Shown: in pieces, positions 40,870-49,342 of the stretch | Layout: each line of letters begins with the position of its first letter | Numbering within the stretch: position 1 is the first letter of the stretch | From: Streptomyces monomycini | Lineage (GTDB): Bacteria; Actinomycetota; Actinomycetes; Streptomycetales; Streptomycetaceae | Direction: 5' to 3' | Assembly (NCBI RefSeq): GCF_022271435.1 | Contig: NZ_JAFIQY010000022.1 | Span: 62,001-126,000, forward strand | DNA length: 64,000 nucleotides | Program-made: the position numbers and the translations under genes | The notes under the pieces: model-generated | The model's database searches: none | The model's input: only the letters and a program-made list of their open reading frames with translations | What the model was told of the DNA's origin: nothing

Positions 40870-41357
40870 CTCCAGGTCGTGGCGGTGGCTACGGTGCGGG
40901 CCTGCGCAGGCCTGTCCGGGGTGCCGTACCGGATTTCGACGCGGGGGTGGGTCTTCAGGAAGTCGGGGTCGGCGATGACGACCTGCGCCGGGGTGTCAAC
41001 GGTGCGCTGCGGGATGTCGGTGTCGAGGAACCAGCCGAACTCTCCGGTGGCCGGGGCGTAGAGGAAGAACGCGCCGCCTGAGTACTCCTGCTCGGCCAGA
41101 TCGGTGTTGAGGACCAGCGCCCAGTAGTGGACGGGGTTGCCTGCGGGCCACATCGTGCGCTGTTCGGCATGCAGCCCGCGCAGGTCGATCCCTTCGAAGG
41201 GGTCGTCCACCGCGACGGTGGCCGCGCGCGTCTGGGCCGGTACGGGGGCACTGAGCGATGGTGTGGCCGCCTGGGCCCCCGAGGCGAAGGCGTGGCCGCT
41301 CAGAGCCACTGTCGTCAGGACTACTGCTGCGGCGCGGAAGGCGATGCGAAGCGACAT
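40866..41357 (-). CDS. Secreted hypothetical protein
   Basis: GGAG precedes ATG at 41357. The 163-residue protein has a Sec-type signal (MSLRIAFRAAAVVLTTVALSG, cleavage after an AQA-like site near residue 30), then a compact mature domain with aromatic strands (VHYWALVLNTDLAEQEYSGGAFFLYAP; EFGWFLDTDIPQ). No lipobox or LPXTG motif. The stop overlaps the DUF6193 start. Function unknown. Confidence 0.7.
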   Translation of the reverse strand: MSLRIAFRAAAVVLTTVALSGHAFASGAQAATPSLSAPVPAQTRAATVAVDDPFEGIDLRGLHAEQRTMWPAGNPVHYWALVLNTDLAEQEYSGGAFFLYAPATGEFGWFLDTDIPQRTVDTPAQVVIADPDFLKTHPRVEIRYGTPDRPAQARTVATATTWR

Positions 41358-41550
41358 CCTTGTCTCCGGTTCTCCTAGTGCGCGGAAGCCAGGTCCAGGT
41401 CCGCGGGGAGCGTGCTGCAAGGGTGATCGTCTTGGCTGGGTGCGGAGCGCGGCAACTGCTCCCAGCGGGATCGAGCCACGGCTCACCGGCGTCGTACCGG
41501 AGAAAACGGCGGCCCGGGTCGTCCCGGCGTTGGTTTCGCACACCTGCCGG

Positions 41551-42309
41551 TCAGGTCTGTGACGCGGCGAGCAGTTCCAGCGCGCGTTGTCTGAGGTGGG
41601 TGTCGGCGTCTGCGGCGTTGCCGGAGTCGAAGGGCGGGTGCGGGTCGTATTCGACGGCGAGCTGGATGGCTTGGGCCGTGTCCTCTCCCGCGATCAGGTA
41701 GGCGAGGTAGAGGGCCATGTCGATGCCCGCTGACACACCGGCCGCGGTGATGATCTTTCCGCTGTGTACGTACCGCTGTGGCAGGTATGTCACGCCGAAG
41801 GCTGACTGCAGGTACTCGGCGGAAGCCCAGTAGGTCGTGGCCTGCTTGCCTTCCAGGAGGCCGGCCGCGGCCAGGATGAGGCTGCCGGTGCACACGGAGG
41901 TGGTCCAGAGGCTCTGCCGGTGTATCTGACGGATCCAGTCCAGCAGTGCCTGGTTGTTCATCGCGCCGAGGGTGCCGCGGTTGCCCGCGCCCGGCACGAG
42001 CAGGACGTCGAGCCGGTCGACCTCGGCGATGCAGCGGTCGGCGACCATGGCCACGTCACGGGTGTCGGTACGGACCGCCCCGCGCTTCTCGGCGATCATC
42101 GTGACGGATGCGCCCGGCAGCCGTGCCAGGATTTCGGCCGGCCCGGTGGGGTCCAGCAGGCTGTAGCCGTCGTACAACAGGATGCCGACGTGCGGCGTGC
42201 CCGGGGACGGCGCGGCGTGTGCCGTGCCGGCAAGGGCCGGCCCGACGGCGAGCGCGGCCGTGGCCACGCTGCCGCGCAGCATATTTCTGCGTGACGTCGA
42301 AGGTGTCAT
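41551..42309 (-). CDS. Tat-exported DJ-1/PfpI family protein
   Basis: The 252-residue protein starts with a twin-arginine signal (TPSTSRRNMLRGSVATAALA, ending GTAHA). The mature part is a DJ-1/PfpI (ThiJ) domain: VGILLYDGYSLLDPTGPAEIL, a nucleophile elbow SVCTGSLILAAAGLL with Cys near residue 135, and TYWASAEYL, GKIITAAGVSAGIDMALYL. Cytoplasmic members include deglycases, proteases and GlxA sensors; export is uncommon. ATG overlaps the GlxA stop, so the two are translationally coupled. Confidence 0.85.
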   Translation of the reverse strand: MTPSTSRRNMLRGSVATAALAVGPALAGTAHAAPSPGTPHVGILLYDGYSLLDPTGPAEILARLPGASVTMIAEKRGAVRTDTRDVAMVADRCIAEVDRLDVLLVPGAGNRGTLGAMNNQALLDWIRQIHRQSLWTTSVCTGSLILAAAGLLEGKQATTYWASAEYLQSAFGVTYLPQRYVHSGKIITAAGVSAGIDMALYLAYLIAGEDTAQAIQLAVEYDPHPPFDSGNAADADTHLRQRALELLAASQT

Positions 42310-43310
42310 GGTCCGGGAGTGTGCCGTGCCGGCGCCGGGCGCGCGGGCGGCATGTCCGGCATCTTGCGCATCCTGTCCCCGGTGATCCCGTAGCGGCTCA
42401 AGAACGCCTGGCGCAGCGTTTCCGATGACGTGAATCCGCAGCGGCGCGCGATCGCCGTCATGGGCAGGGAGCTGGATCTGACCAGGTGGGCCGCGGCTTC
42501 GGTGCGCGCGGCGCGTACGGCGCGTGCCGGGGTGGTGCCGAGGTGGGCGGTGAACAGGCGACTCAGGTGCCGGGAGCTGATGCCTGCCCGGGCCGCCAGG
42601 GCCGCTGGGCTCAGGTCTTCGCTCAGGTGACCGGTGATGTAGCCGGTCAGGTCGCGCACCAGCCGGTCCTGCGGCGGAGGGTCGGCCAGGAACACGGAGA
42701 TCTGGGCCTGGTCGGCCGGCCGGTGCAGATGGGTGACCAGTTCTCGGGCCACGGCGCGGGCCAGCGTCGGCCCGTGGTCGTCCTCGATGAGCGACAGCGT
42801 CAGGTCGAGTGCGCTGGTGACTCCGGCCGACGTGTAGATGTTGCCGTCGCGTATCCACAAGGGCGCTACGTCCACCGCCACCGTCGGATGGTGCTCAGCC
42901 AGCCGGCTGCCCCACCCCCAATGGGTCGTCACTCTGCGGTGGTTGAGCAGGCCGGCGGCCGCCAGCACATAGGCCCCGGTGCACACGGCTGCTACCCGCC
43001 GGCTGCGTCCGGCCAGCCTGCGCACCTGCTCCAGCAGCAGCTCGTCGGCCGCCGCGTCCTCACAGCCGACGCCGCCCACGACGATCAGCGTGTCCAGGCG
43101 GCCGGTCACCGCCCCCAGCTCCTGCTGCGCCCCCAGTGCGATCCCGGACGAGGTGTGGACGGCCCGGCGGCCGAGCGTTCCCAGCTCGATGGAGTAGGGC
43201 GGTGCCGCACCGTAGCGGTTGGCGATGTCCAAAGCGCCGCTCGGGCAGGCGATGTCGAGAATCTGCGCACCGTCGTAGCCGACGATCACAACGCGCCGCT
43301 GGTCAGTCAT
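42306..43310 (-). CDS. GlxA-family transcriptional regulator (DJ-1 plus AraC HTH)
   Basis: The 334-residue protein has an N-terminal DJ-1/PfpI-like domain (about 5-180; VVIVGYDGAQILDIACP, AAVCTGAYVLAAAGLL, IYTSAGVTSALDL) and a C-terminal AraC/XylS DNA-binding domain (about 215-320; LAARAGISSRHLSRLFTAHLG; IARRCGFTSSETLRQAF). GlxA-type proteins regulate catabolic or secondary-metabolism genes. It overlaps the downstream exported DJ-1 gene by 4 bp, so sensor-like domains occur in both coupled products. It probably controls this operon. Confidence 0.9.
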   Translation of the reverse strand: MTDQRRVVIVGYDGAQILDIACPSGALDIANRYGAAPPYSIELGTLGRRAVHTSSGIALGAQQELGAVTGRLDTLIVVGGVGCEDAAADELLLEQVRRLAGRSRRVAAVCTGAYVLAAAGLLNHRRVTTHWGWGSRLAEHHPTVAVDVAPLWIRDGNIYTSAGVTSALDLTLSLIEDDHGPTLARAVARELVTHLHRPADQAQISVFLADPPPQDRLVRDLTGYITGHLSEDLSPAALAARAGISSRHLSRLFTAHLGTTPARAVRAARTEAAAHLVRSSSLPMTAIARRCGFTSSETLRQAFLSRYGITGDRMRKMPDMPPARPAPARHTPGP

Positions 43311-43644
43311 AGCCCCGATAGCAGCACATCCGCCGGCTCCGCCGGTCCGATGCCCGTTCCGCGCAGCGCACGGGCAAGCCCTTGGGAGGTTCTTGCGGCC
43401 GCTGCCGATCAGGTACGTAAGCGTTCAGGGCCAAGCGCAGGCATACCCACGAGACCGCCAACGGCCTCGGCTGGCGTCTGGCCGTGCTGCTACGGCCTGG
43501 GCGGAAACCTCACCACTTCCGGCGCCCGTCCACACGTGCCGTCTGCTCGGCCAACGGCGTTCCCCGCTCCCCGCTCCCCCGGGGGCCGGGTGACGGAAGC
43601 GGGGAACGGCCGAATGACAGGCGGCTGCCGCGCCGCACCCGCGC
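43311..43644. other. Intergenic DNA beyond an IS30 remnant
   Basis: About 330 bp upstream of the GlxA gene. The part next to the IS remnant has lost coding similarity. The GlxA promoter must lie at its left end; no operator is obvious. Confidence 0.35.
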
Positions 43645-43799
43645 CCGCCTCTCTGCTGCCGTAGCCCTGCTGCATGAGCTGAAGGTATGCCTCCCGCTCA
43701 CGCAGCAGACGGCGCCTTCCACCAGGCCCCGGTTCTCCCGGATCTCGAACTCCATCGCACCCCCTGAGCTGGGGTGTTGCGACGACTCCTAGAACCCAA
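43645..43799 (-). mobile_element. IS30-type left end with frameshifted transposase N-terminus
   Basis: On the minus strand, a 44-bp end (43756-43799) is followed at once by ATG and MEFEIRENRGLVEGAV, then, after a one-base shift near 43705, LREREAYLQLMQQGYGSREA. That is the N-terminal pattern of IS30-family transposases (ereReeYlrLmaqGysnrEAc). Similarity ends near 43645, so only a fragment remains. The same 44-bp end occurs in opposite orientation at 56031-56074. Confidence 0.65.
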
Positions 43800-43841
43800 G
43801 CTGTCCAGCGGGGGCTTGATGGAGTCGGGTGCGTCGGCGGG

Positions 43842-44963
43842 CTATGCCCGGCTCGCGGTCTGCGCGGCGTTGTAGACGGCCTGTTCCTCGGCGCCGAAAT
43901 GGGTGGAGCTCATGTTGGGGCCCTGCACCCAGCCGAGGAGGCCGATGATCTGGGCGGGGTCGTCGTAGCGGGAGAAGACGCCGACCTGGAGGCCTGCGCC
44001 GGTGGCCGGGTCGAAGTTCTGCAGCAGGGCCCCGCCGCTGCAGCCGGGCGACTGGGCGCCGGCCATCACGTCGTTGTAGTAGACGGGGTCGTTGCGCGTG
44101 GTGCCCTGGGTGACCATGAGGCTGCGGCCGTCGAAGGTCCGCTGGAGTGGGGCGGGGACGTTGCCGGGGCGGTAGTAGTTGCGTTCGTTGATGGTCGGGT
44201 AGCCGAAGATGTGGTGGGTCTGGTTCTGCGGCTGGTTGAAGCCGACGTCTTGGCCTCCGGTGACCTCGCCGATCGGGCGCGGGTCGTCGGGGCTGGCGAC
44301 CAGGACCGCGGCCATGTCGCGCCCCAGCAGCCAGTCGGCGCTCTGGCTCCAGGTGTTGGTGATCCATTGGCGGGTCACGCCCCAGACGCCGTAGGGGGCG
44401 ATGTCCTTGCCGGGCAGCTGGGTGCTGGCGGGGTCACGGGGCAGATTCGCTCCGTTGAAGCCCGGTACGAAGACCATGTTGGTGGCGACGACGTTGCCGA
44501 AGCCCACATTCAGCGGGGTGTGGATGCGCAGGCAGTGGGCGGCGGTCAGCACGACGCTGCGGTTGGCGCTGCTGACGACGTTGCCGGAGCACGAGGACGT
44601 CGAGACGGCGCCGGTCTCCACGTCCGTGTACTCCATGAAGATCTTCCCAGCGGTGCGGGAGACCAGTCCGTGCTTGCGCGGCCACGGCTTGCTGAGGTCG
44701 TCCCAGCCTCCCGGCGGCGCGGTGGCGTCCTGGTCCTCGTTGTTGAGGCCGGCGTCGGCCATCTTTCCGAGGGTCCAGTACTCCACCTCGGCCCGGAGCC
44801 TCTTTTCATAGTCGGGGCCGGCCGGGACCAGCGGGCTGAGCTCAAAGGCGGGCACTGCGGCCGCGTGTGCCGCAGGCGCCGCCGCGGTGAGCAGCGCGGC
44901 CACCAGTGCGAGCAGGCCGAGTACGGCGGTGACCCCGCGTCTGGACGGCATGGTGATGAGCAA
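43842..44963 (-). CDS. Secreted trypsin-like serine protease
   Basis: The 373-residue protein has a signal peptide (MPSRRGVTAVLGLLALVAAL to AAHAA) and a chymotrypsin-like domain: catalytic His in VVLTAAHC near 140, an Asp in LGRDMAAVLV, and the Ser loop SPGCSGGALL near 306-311, a GCSGG variant of GDSGG. It resembles secreted peptidases of the V8/trypsin-like group. TTG at 44963 has AAGGGAAG in front, and ATG at 44951 is the alternative. It precedes a second protease gene upstream on the same strand, 93 bp away. Confidence 0.85.
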   Translation of the reverse strand: MLITMPSRRGVTAVLGLLALVAALLTAAAPAAHAAAVPAFELSPLVPAGPDYEKRLRAEVEYWTLGKMADAGLNNEDQDATAPPGGWDDLSKPWPRKHGLVSRTAGKIFMEYTDVETGAVSTSSCSGNVVSSANRSVVLTAAHCLRIHTPLNVGFGNVVATNMVFVPGFNGANLPRDPASTQLPGKDIAPYGVWGVTRQWITNTWSQSADWLLGRDMAAVLVASPDDPRPIGEVTGGQDVGFNQPQNQTHHIFGYPTINERNYYRPGNVPAPLQRTFDGRSLMVTQGTTRNDPVYYNDVMAGAQSPGCSGGALLQNFDPATGAGLQVGVFSRYDDPAQIIGLLGWVQGPNMSSTHFGAEEQAVYNAAQTASRA

Positions 44964-45055
44964 GGCTCTTCCCTTCTGGGCGGTCCGTGAAAGGCGGTCC
45001 GGCGGATGACTGAGCGACTTTGTGCCCGGGCGGTGCGGGGCGCGGCGGACGGGCC

Positions 45056-45898
45056 TTACGGGTTGGCGGTCACCTCGAAGCCCGCGCCGAAGACGCCGGC
45101 CGGGGCCGCGCGGTCGCGGGCGCGCAGGTCGGCGAGGATGTTGGCTGAGCTGGTGTACTCGAACGGCGGCAGGGACAGGGTGATGGCCTTGGTGATCCCG
45201 GCCCAGGGGCCGGAGGCCTGGAAGTTGTTGTCCTGGGAGGGAAGCTCGGTCCCCGGCACGTGCCAGATGGCCGGGCCGCCGGAGTCACCGGTCAGGTTCG
45301 CGGCCGCGGACCGGTAGATGCCGCCGCTGTTGTCCATGACGGTCCCGAACCACACGCCCGTCTGGCCCGAGACGATGAGCTCGTTGTCGCCGGTGGCGAG
45401 CAGCCGCTCGGTGTCGAGTGCGGGGTGCGGGGCGTTCGGGCTGGGGATCCCGCCCGGGGCCTTCACCTCGCCGGTCTGCTTGAGGTAGGGGCCCTGCGAG
45501 GAGAGCGACACCTGCGGAACCAGCTCGATGACCATGTAGTCCTTGGTCATGTGGCCGGTGCCCGAGCCCTCGGGGTCCTTGAAGTAGCGCACATACCCGA
45601 TCGGGCCGAACTCGGTGTCCGACCGGTCGTACACGGGCGCGACGTCCTCGGGGATCTCGCGGTCCGCGTACGTGCCCTCGGGGTCGTTGAGGCAGTGTCC
45701 CGCCGAGATGGCGATGTGGTGGCCGTACTTGTCCGTGCCCACCGCGCCGATGGTGCAGAAGGGGAACGGCAGCGACGGGCTGAAGAGGATCTGCATGCCG
45801 TTGTGGACGCGTTTGCCCGCCTCGGCCCGGGCGGCGCCGGCCGCCACGGTCCAGATCATCGTGAGGCTCAGCAGCAGAATGCCCAGTCGTCTGATCAT
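45056..45898 (-). CDS. Secreted trypsin-like serine protease
   Basis: The 280-residue protein has an N-terminal signal (MIRRLGILLLSLTMIWTVAA to RAEA). ISAGHC near 63-68 supplies the catalytic His, KDYMVIELVPQ the Asp region, and LTGDSGGPAIW near 202-210 the Ser, a complete S1 triad. It differs in length and Ser loop from the neighbouring protease, so the two are not recent duplicates. Same strand as the esterase gene upstream, 30 bp away, suggesting an operon of exported hydrolases. Confidence 0.85.
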   Translation of the reverse strand: MIRRLGILLLSLTMIWTVAAGAARAEAGKRVHNGMQILFSPSLPFPFCTIGAVGTDKYGHHIAISAGHCLNDPEGTYADREIPEDVAPVYDRSDTEFGPIGYVRYFKDPEGSGTGHMTKDYMVIELVPQVSLSSQGPYLKQTGEVKAPGGIPSPNAPHPALDTERLLATGDNELIVSGQTGVWFGTVMDNSGGIYRSAAANLTGDSGGPAIWHVPGTELPSQDNNFQASGPWAGITKAITLSLPPFEYTSSANILADLRARDRAAPAGVFGAGFEVTANP

Positions 45899-45928
45899 GT
45901 GCGCGATCCTGTCTGTCGGGAGAGAAGG

Positions 45929-47026
45929 TCAGGCAGATGCCGCGAAGGCCGCTTCGAGCCGCGGGACGAAGTCCACGAGGTCCTGCGCCCAGCAGCCGCT
46001 GGTGTGGCCGCCGTCGCATGCGGTGCCCCAGCCGGACCCGTCGCCGTAGTCCACGTAGTGCGCGGGGTAGCCGAGGGCGTCCAGACGCTCCTTGGCGTGC
46101 TGGGACGCCGACTGCACCCAAAATTCCGGCTCGGTGGCACTGCCCTTGCCGTTGCCGGTGTAGATCGATATGCCCATTCCGGCCCGGGCCAGGACATCCA
46201 TGTGGGAGACCGGGTCCGCCTCGTTCCAGCGCCAGTCGGCGCCCAGGATCGGGTACGGCGTGCCGAAGACGGCGTCGCTGGAGACCGGGGGCCCGAAGTC
46301 GAGGCTGCAGGTGGGGCCGGAACTGCCGCACAGCGGGGCGCCGACATTGGTGAGCGTGGCGACGACGGCCGCGCGCATGACGGCGTGGTTCATCGAGAGT
46401 TCGTTGGCGCCGGAGAGCGTGGCGACCTGACTGAACAGATCGGGGTGCCGCTGGGCGTAGTGCAGGGCGCCGAAGCCTCCCATCGACAGGCCGGCGACGG
46501 CCCGATCCTGCCGGCCGGCGGCGGTGCGCAGGTTGGCGTCGATGAACGGGATCACCTGGCTGATGTGGAAGGTCTCCCAGTTCTGCGCGCCGGCCACGGT
46601 GTCCTGGTCGAGCCAGTTGGCGTACCAGCCCCGGCGGCCGCCGTCTGGAATGACAGTGATCATCGACTGCGCCGCGGTGAGAGCGGGGTAGGCCACGTTC
46701 GGGTTGCCCGGGTCGTCGGAGGCGCCGTGCAGGAAGTACAGCACCGGGTAGCGCTTCTCAGGGTGGTCGGCGTAGTCGCCGGGCAGCAGGACCCGGATAC
46801 GGTGCTCCCCGGCGACCTCGGGCGTGGTCACGGTGATGACGAAGTTGGTGACGGAGCCGGTGACACCGCCGATCTGGGTCAGGCCGAAACCGTCGCGCAT
46901 CTCCGGCGGCTTCGGGCCCGCTGCCTCGGCCCGGGGGAAAGGGGCGCCCAGCAGTAACAGGGCTGCGGCCGCGGCGACGACTGCTGCCTTCACGCGCAGG
47001 AGCCGGGCGGGCAGGGCTGATCTCAT
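45929..47026 (-). CDS. Secreted alpha/beta-hydrolase esterase (antigen 85-like family)
   Basis: The 365-residue protein has a signal peptide (VKAAVVAAAAALLLLGAP to AEA) and a PF00756-type esterase domain: YPVLYFLHGASDDP with the oxyanion His-Gly, nucleophile elbow GLSMGG near 178-183, late Asp, and His in DGGHTSGCWAQDLV. Family members hydrolyse esters or transfer acyl groups at the cell surface. Two disulfide-type Cys pairs are present, as expected for exported proteins. It heads the leftward hydrolase operon and is divergent from the LuxR regulator. Confidence 0.85.
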   Translation of the reverse strand: MRSALPARLLRVKAAVVAAAAALLLLGAPFPRAEAAGPKPPEMRDGFGLTQIGGVTGSVTNFVITVTTPEVAGEHRIRVLLPGDYADHPEKRYPVLYFLHGASDDPGNPNVAYPALTAAQSMITVIPDGGRRGWYANWLDQDTVAGAQNWETFHISQVIPFIDANLRTAAGRQDRAVAGLSMGGFGALHYAQRHPDLFSQVATLSGANELSMNHAVMRAAVVATLTNVGAPLCGSSGPTCSLDFGPPVSSDAVFGTPYPILGADWRWNEADPVSHMDVLARAGMGISIYTGNGKGSATEPEFWVQSASQHAKERLDALGYPAHYVDYGDGSGWGTACDGGHTSGCWAQDLVDFVPRLEAAFAASA

Positions 47027-47241
47027 CAGGTGTCCTCGGGTGGGCTGGAGGCCAGGTGTCCTCGGGAGGGATGAAGGCCATGGGACGGGTGGTTCAGCCA
47101 GTCACCGCGAATCACACCGCAACACCCCGCGTGGCGCCATAGGTCCAGGTGGCGCAGTTGGGCCACTGGCGCGAGTGCGCTACGCACGCAGTACGCTCCG
47201 GGAGCCGGACGGACCGGCCCCGGTACGGCGAGGGGGAAGTC

Positions 47242-48213
47242 GTGCACGACGTGCTGGACCCGCACTCCGACCGGGGACGGCTCTACCGGCTTCTGGTCAG
47301 CCACCCGCACGAATCCGCCGCACGGCTGGCGGCCCGGGCCGGCCTGAGCGAGACCGCCGTCCGCACGGTGCTCGAGGAACTCGCCGGCGAAAACGTCGTC
47401 GTCACGACGGCCTCCGAGACCGCAGAGGCGGCCTGGGAAGCCACGCCGCCCACGCAGGTCGTCGAGGCGCTGCTGCAGCGCGATGACGCCCTGCGCACTG
47501 CACTGCGCCAGACCGGTACCGAACTGGAACGGCTCTACCGCTCCGCCAGGAGGGACGCCGGCCACTACGGCGCGCTGGAAGTCGTCGAGGACCCGGCGCG
47601 CATGCTGGCGGTCAGCCGGCAGCTCCAGCAGGCGGCGCACCAGCAGATCCGGGTCATCGACGTACCGCCGTACTCCGGCACGGCCGACCACTACCTCGCG
47701 CAGGAAGCGCTGCAGCGGGAGCGGATGGCCGCCGGAGTCGTCTACCGCGCCATCTACCACGGCTCCGCGTTCGACGACCCCATCGCGTGGCCCAACATGG
47801 CCCGCATGATCGAGGCGGGGGAACAGGCGCGGACCCTAGACGATCCGCCCATGAAGCTGGCCATCTGCGACAGCGAACTGGCGGTGGTCACCCTCGCCGC
47901 CGACGACCACCGCGCCATCGTGTCCCTCCTGATCCGTCCGTCCAGCCTGCTCCAGGCGCTGTCCAACGTCTTCGAATCCCTGTGGAGACTCGCCGTTCCG
48001 GTCTCGGCAGCGGGGATCGGTACGCAGATCGACGCCCGGGACCGCCAGATCCTCACGCTCATGGCCAGCGGGGCCACCGACGACGCGATCGCCAGGCACC
48101 TGGGGGTGGGGCGGCGTACCGTCGTACGGCGCGTCTCCGCGCTCCTGGACAGGCTGGGCGCCACCACCCGTTTCCAGGCAGGGGTCCAGGCGGCGCGGCG
48201 CGGCTGGCTCTGA
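47242..48213 (+). CDS. LuxR-type regulator with TrmB-like N-terminal winged helix
   Basis: GTG at 47242 follows AGGGGGAAG. In the 323-residue protein an N-terminal winged helix (about 1-65; RLAARAGLSETAVRTVLEELAGENVV) precedes a PLD-like TrmB-type sensor region (IRVIDVPPYSG; YRAIYHGSAF; LAICDSELAVVTLAA) and a C-terminal LuxR HTH (about 255-315; RQILTLMASGATDDAIARHLGVGRRTVVRRVSALLDRLGA). Such regulators often control a neighbouring exported-enzyme operon. It is divergent from the esterase/protease genes, with a 215-bp intergenic region as the likely shared promoter. Confidence 0.85.
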   Translation: MHDVLDPHSDRGRLYRLLVSHPHESAARLAARAGLSETAVRTVLEELAGENVVVTTASETAEAAWEATPPTQVVEALLQRDDALRTALRQTGTELERLYRSARRDAGHYGALEVVEDPARMLAVSRQLQQAAHQQIRVIDVPPYSGTADHYLAQEALQRERMAAGVVYRAIYHGSAFDDPIAWPNMARMIEAGEQARTLDDPPMKLAICDSELAVVTLAADDHRAIVSLLIRPSSLLQALSNVFESLWRLAVPVSAAGIGTQIDARDRQILTLMASGATDDAIARHLGVGRRTVVRRVSALLDRLGATTRFQAGVQAARRGWL

Positions 48214-48808
48214 GGACGCCGGCCGACCGGCCCGAGTGTCCGGTGCCCGGCAGGCACCGCGAGTTCTCCCGGCTTCGACAGCGCAGCAGCACCTAAAGTG
48301 CTCCGCATCTTCCGGAAAGGAGCTCTTCAGTACCTCGGCGGCACGGGCTCAGCGACTCACGGAACATTGCGAGGGTGCCGGGCTCTGCTCATGACGCGGT
48401 GGGCGCCGGCACCGTACCGGGCGGATTGCCGCAGGGTGTGTCCGTCCACTGTGCCCACGCGGACACCTCCTCGGAGGGCAGCTCCGCCAACTCAGCAGGG
48501 CACGAGTCCGCGGTCGCCGGTACGGACGCGTACGGCTCTACCGGATCCGCCGGAGCGGTGCTGGCGGGAACGGCGGCCGCGCACAGCAGGAGCAAAGGGG
48601 GCGTCGGCGCGCCGGGTCTGGCGCTCTTCGAAACAGCGAAGCGCTCCCGTCGACCGCATCGACAAAAGTGCCCTGTCGCGCCTGGCCGGCACTTTGTCTG
48701 CTACAGAAGCTGCTACCGCTGCGACGGTGTCAGGCATTCCTGGTGGGAGGCCTGATCGTGTCAGGGGCACCGGCGGCTGCGCCGGCGAGAACGTCACCGG
48801 AGGTTCAG
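48214..48808. other. Intergenic region
   Basis: About 595 bp. A minus-strand frame (48389-48595, TTG start) begins with a signal-like hydrophobic segment but has no ribosome site. I see no other gene or repeat. Confidence 0.35.
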
Positions 48809-48961
48809 ATGCCTGGTGTCGCGCGCGGTGCCGCGCGAGTCCGATGGGCCTTCCTGGCCCTCGCGATCTGCGCGGCCACAGCAATGGTGAGCCTCCTCTG
48901 GGTCCGCTCTGCGTTGACTCTATGGGTGCTGCTCGGCATCTCACTCGTCTCTCTGCAATAG
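48809..48961 (+). CDS. Small membrane protein, 50 residues
   Basis: GGAGG lies 7 nt before ATG, a near-ideal ribosome site. After a short basic head, one or two hydrophobic helices (FLALAICAATAMVSLLWV; LTLWVLLGISLVSL) fill the protein. Its function is unknown. Location before the RHS gene leaves open a role in its export or immunity. Confidence 0.6.
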   Translation: MPGVARGAARVRWAFLALAICAATAMVSLLWVRSALTLWVLLGISLVSLQ

Positions 48962-49342
48962 ATCATCCTGGGGGCCCGGGAGATCAGAGGAGGCAAACGG
49001 CCTGGCTGAGGTCTCTTCTCGTGTCCGGACTCGGGACCGTCAACTCCGGACGACCAGGCATGCAGTTGCTCGCCGGTCGCTCGTTGGGCGGCGTCCACTG
49101 GAGGATGCCCTTCCGTGGCTCCGTTCTGGCCGTCGTTGCAAGGCAGGCTGTCGCCTGTGCGCTGCGTTGCCCGTGCCCGCTGCGCGAAGGTGCTGGACGA
49201 GGCGGTGCGATGATCGGCTGGAACTGGGCCGCCTGCAACGTGCGTTCGGGGGAACAGGGCGAATCTTGTGCGTGTCATATGACAGTTTGTGCGGTCCCGG
49301 TGGCCAGTGGGGCTGCCGCGGCTTTTCTTCCGTGGGGGGAAG
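48962..49342. other. Intergenic region upstream of the RHS gene
   Basis: About 380 bp with no gene. It should contain the RHS promoter; TTGTGCGTGTCATATGACAG near 49265 includes the palindromic TGTCATATGACA. Confidence 0.4.

Noticed and set aside
48389..48595. Minus-strand frame with a signal-like start
   Set aside because: TTG start, no ribosome site and no family; recorded only as a possibility in the intergenic entry.
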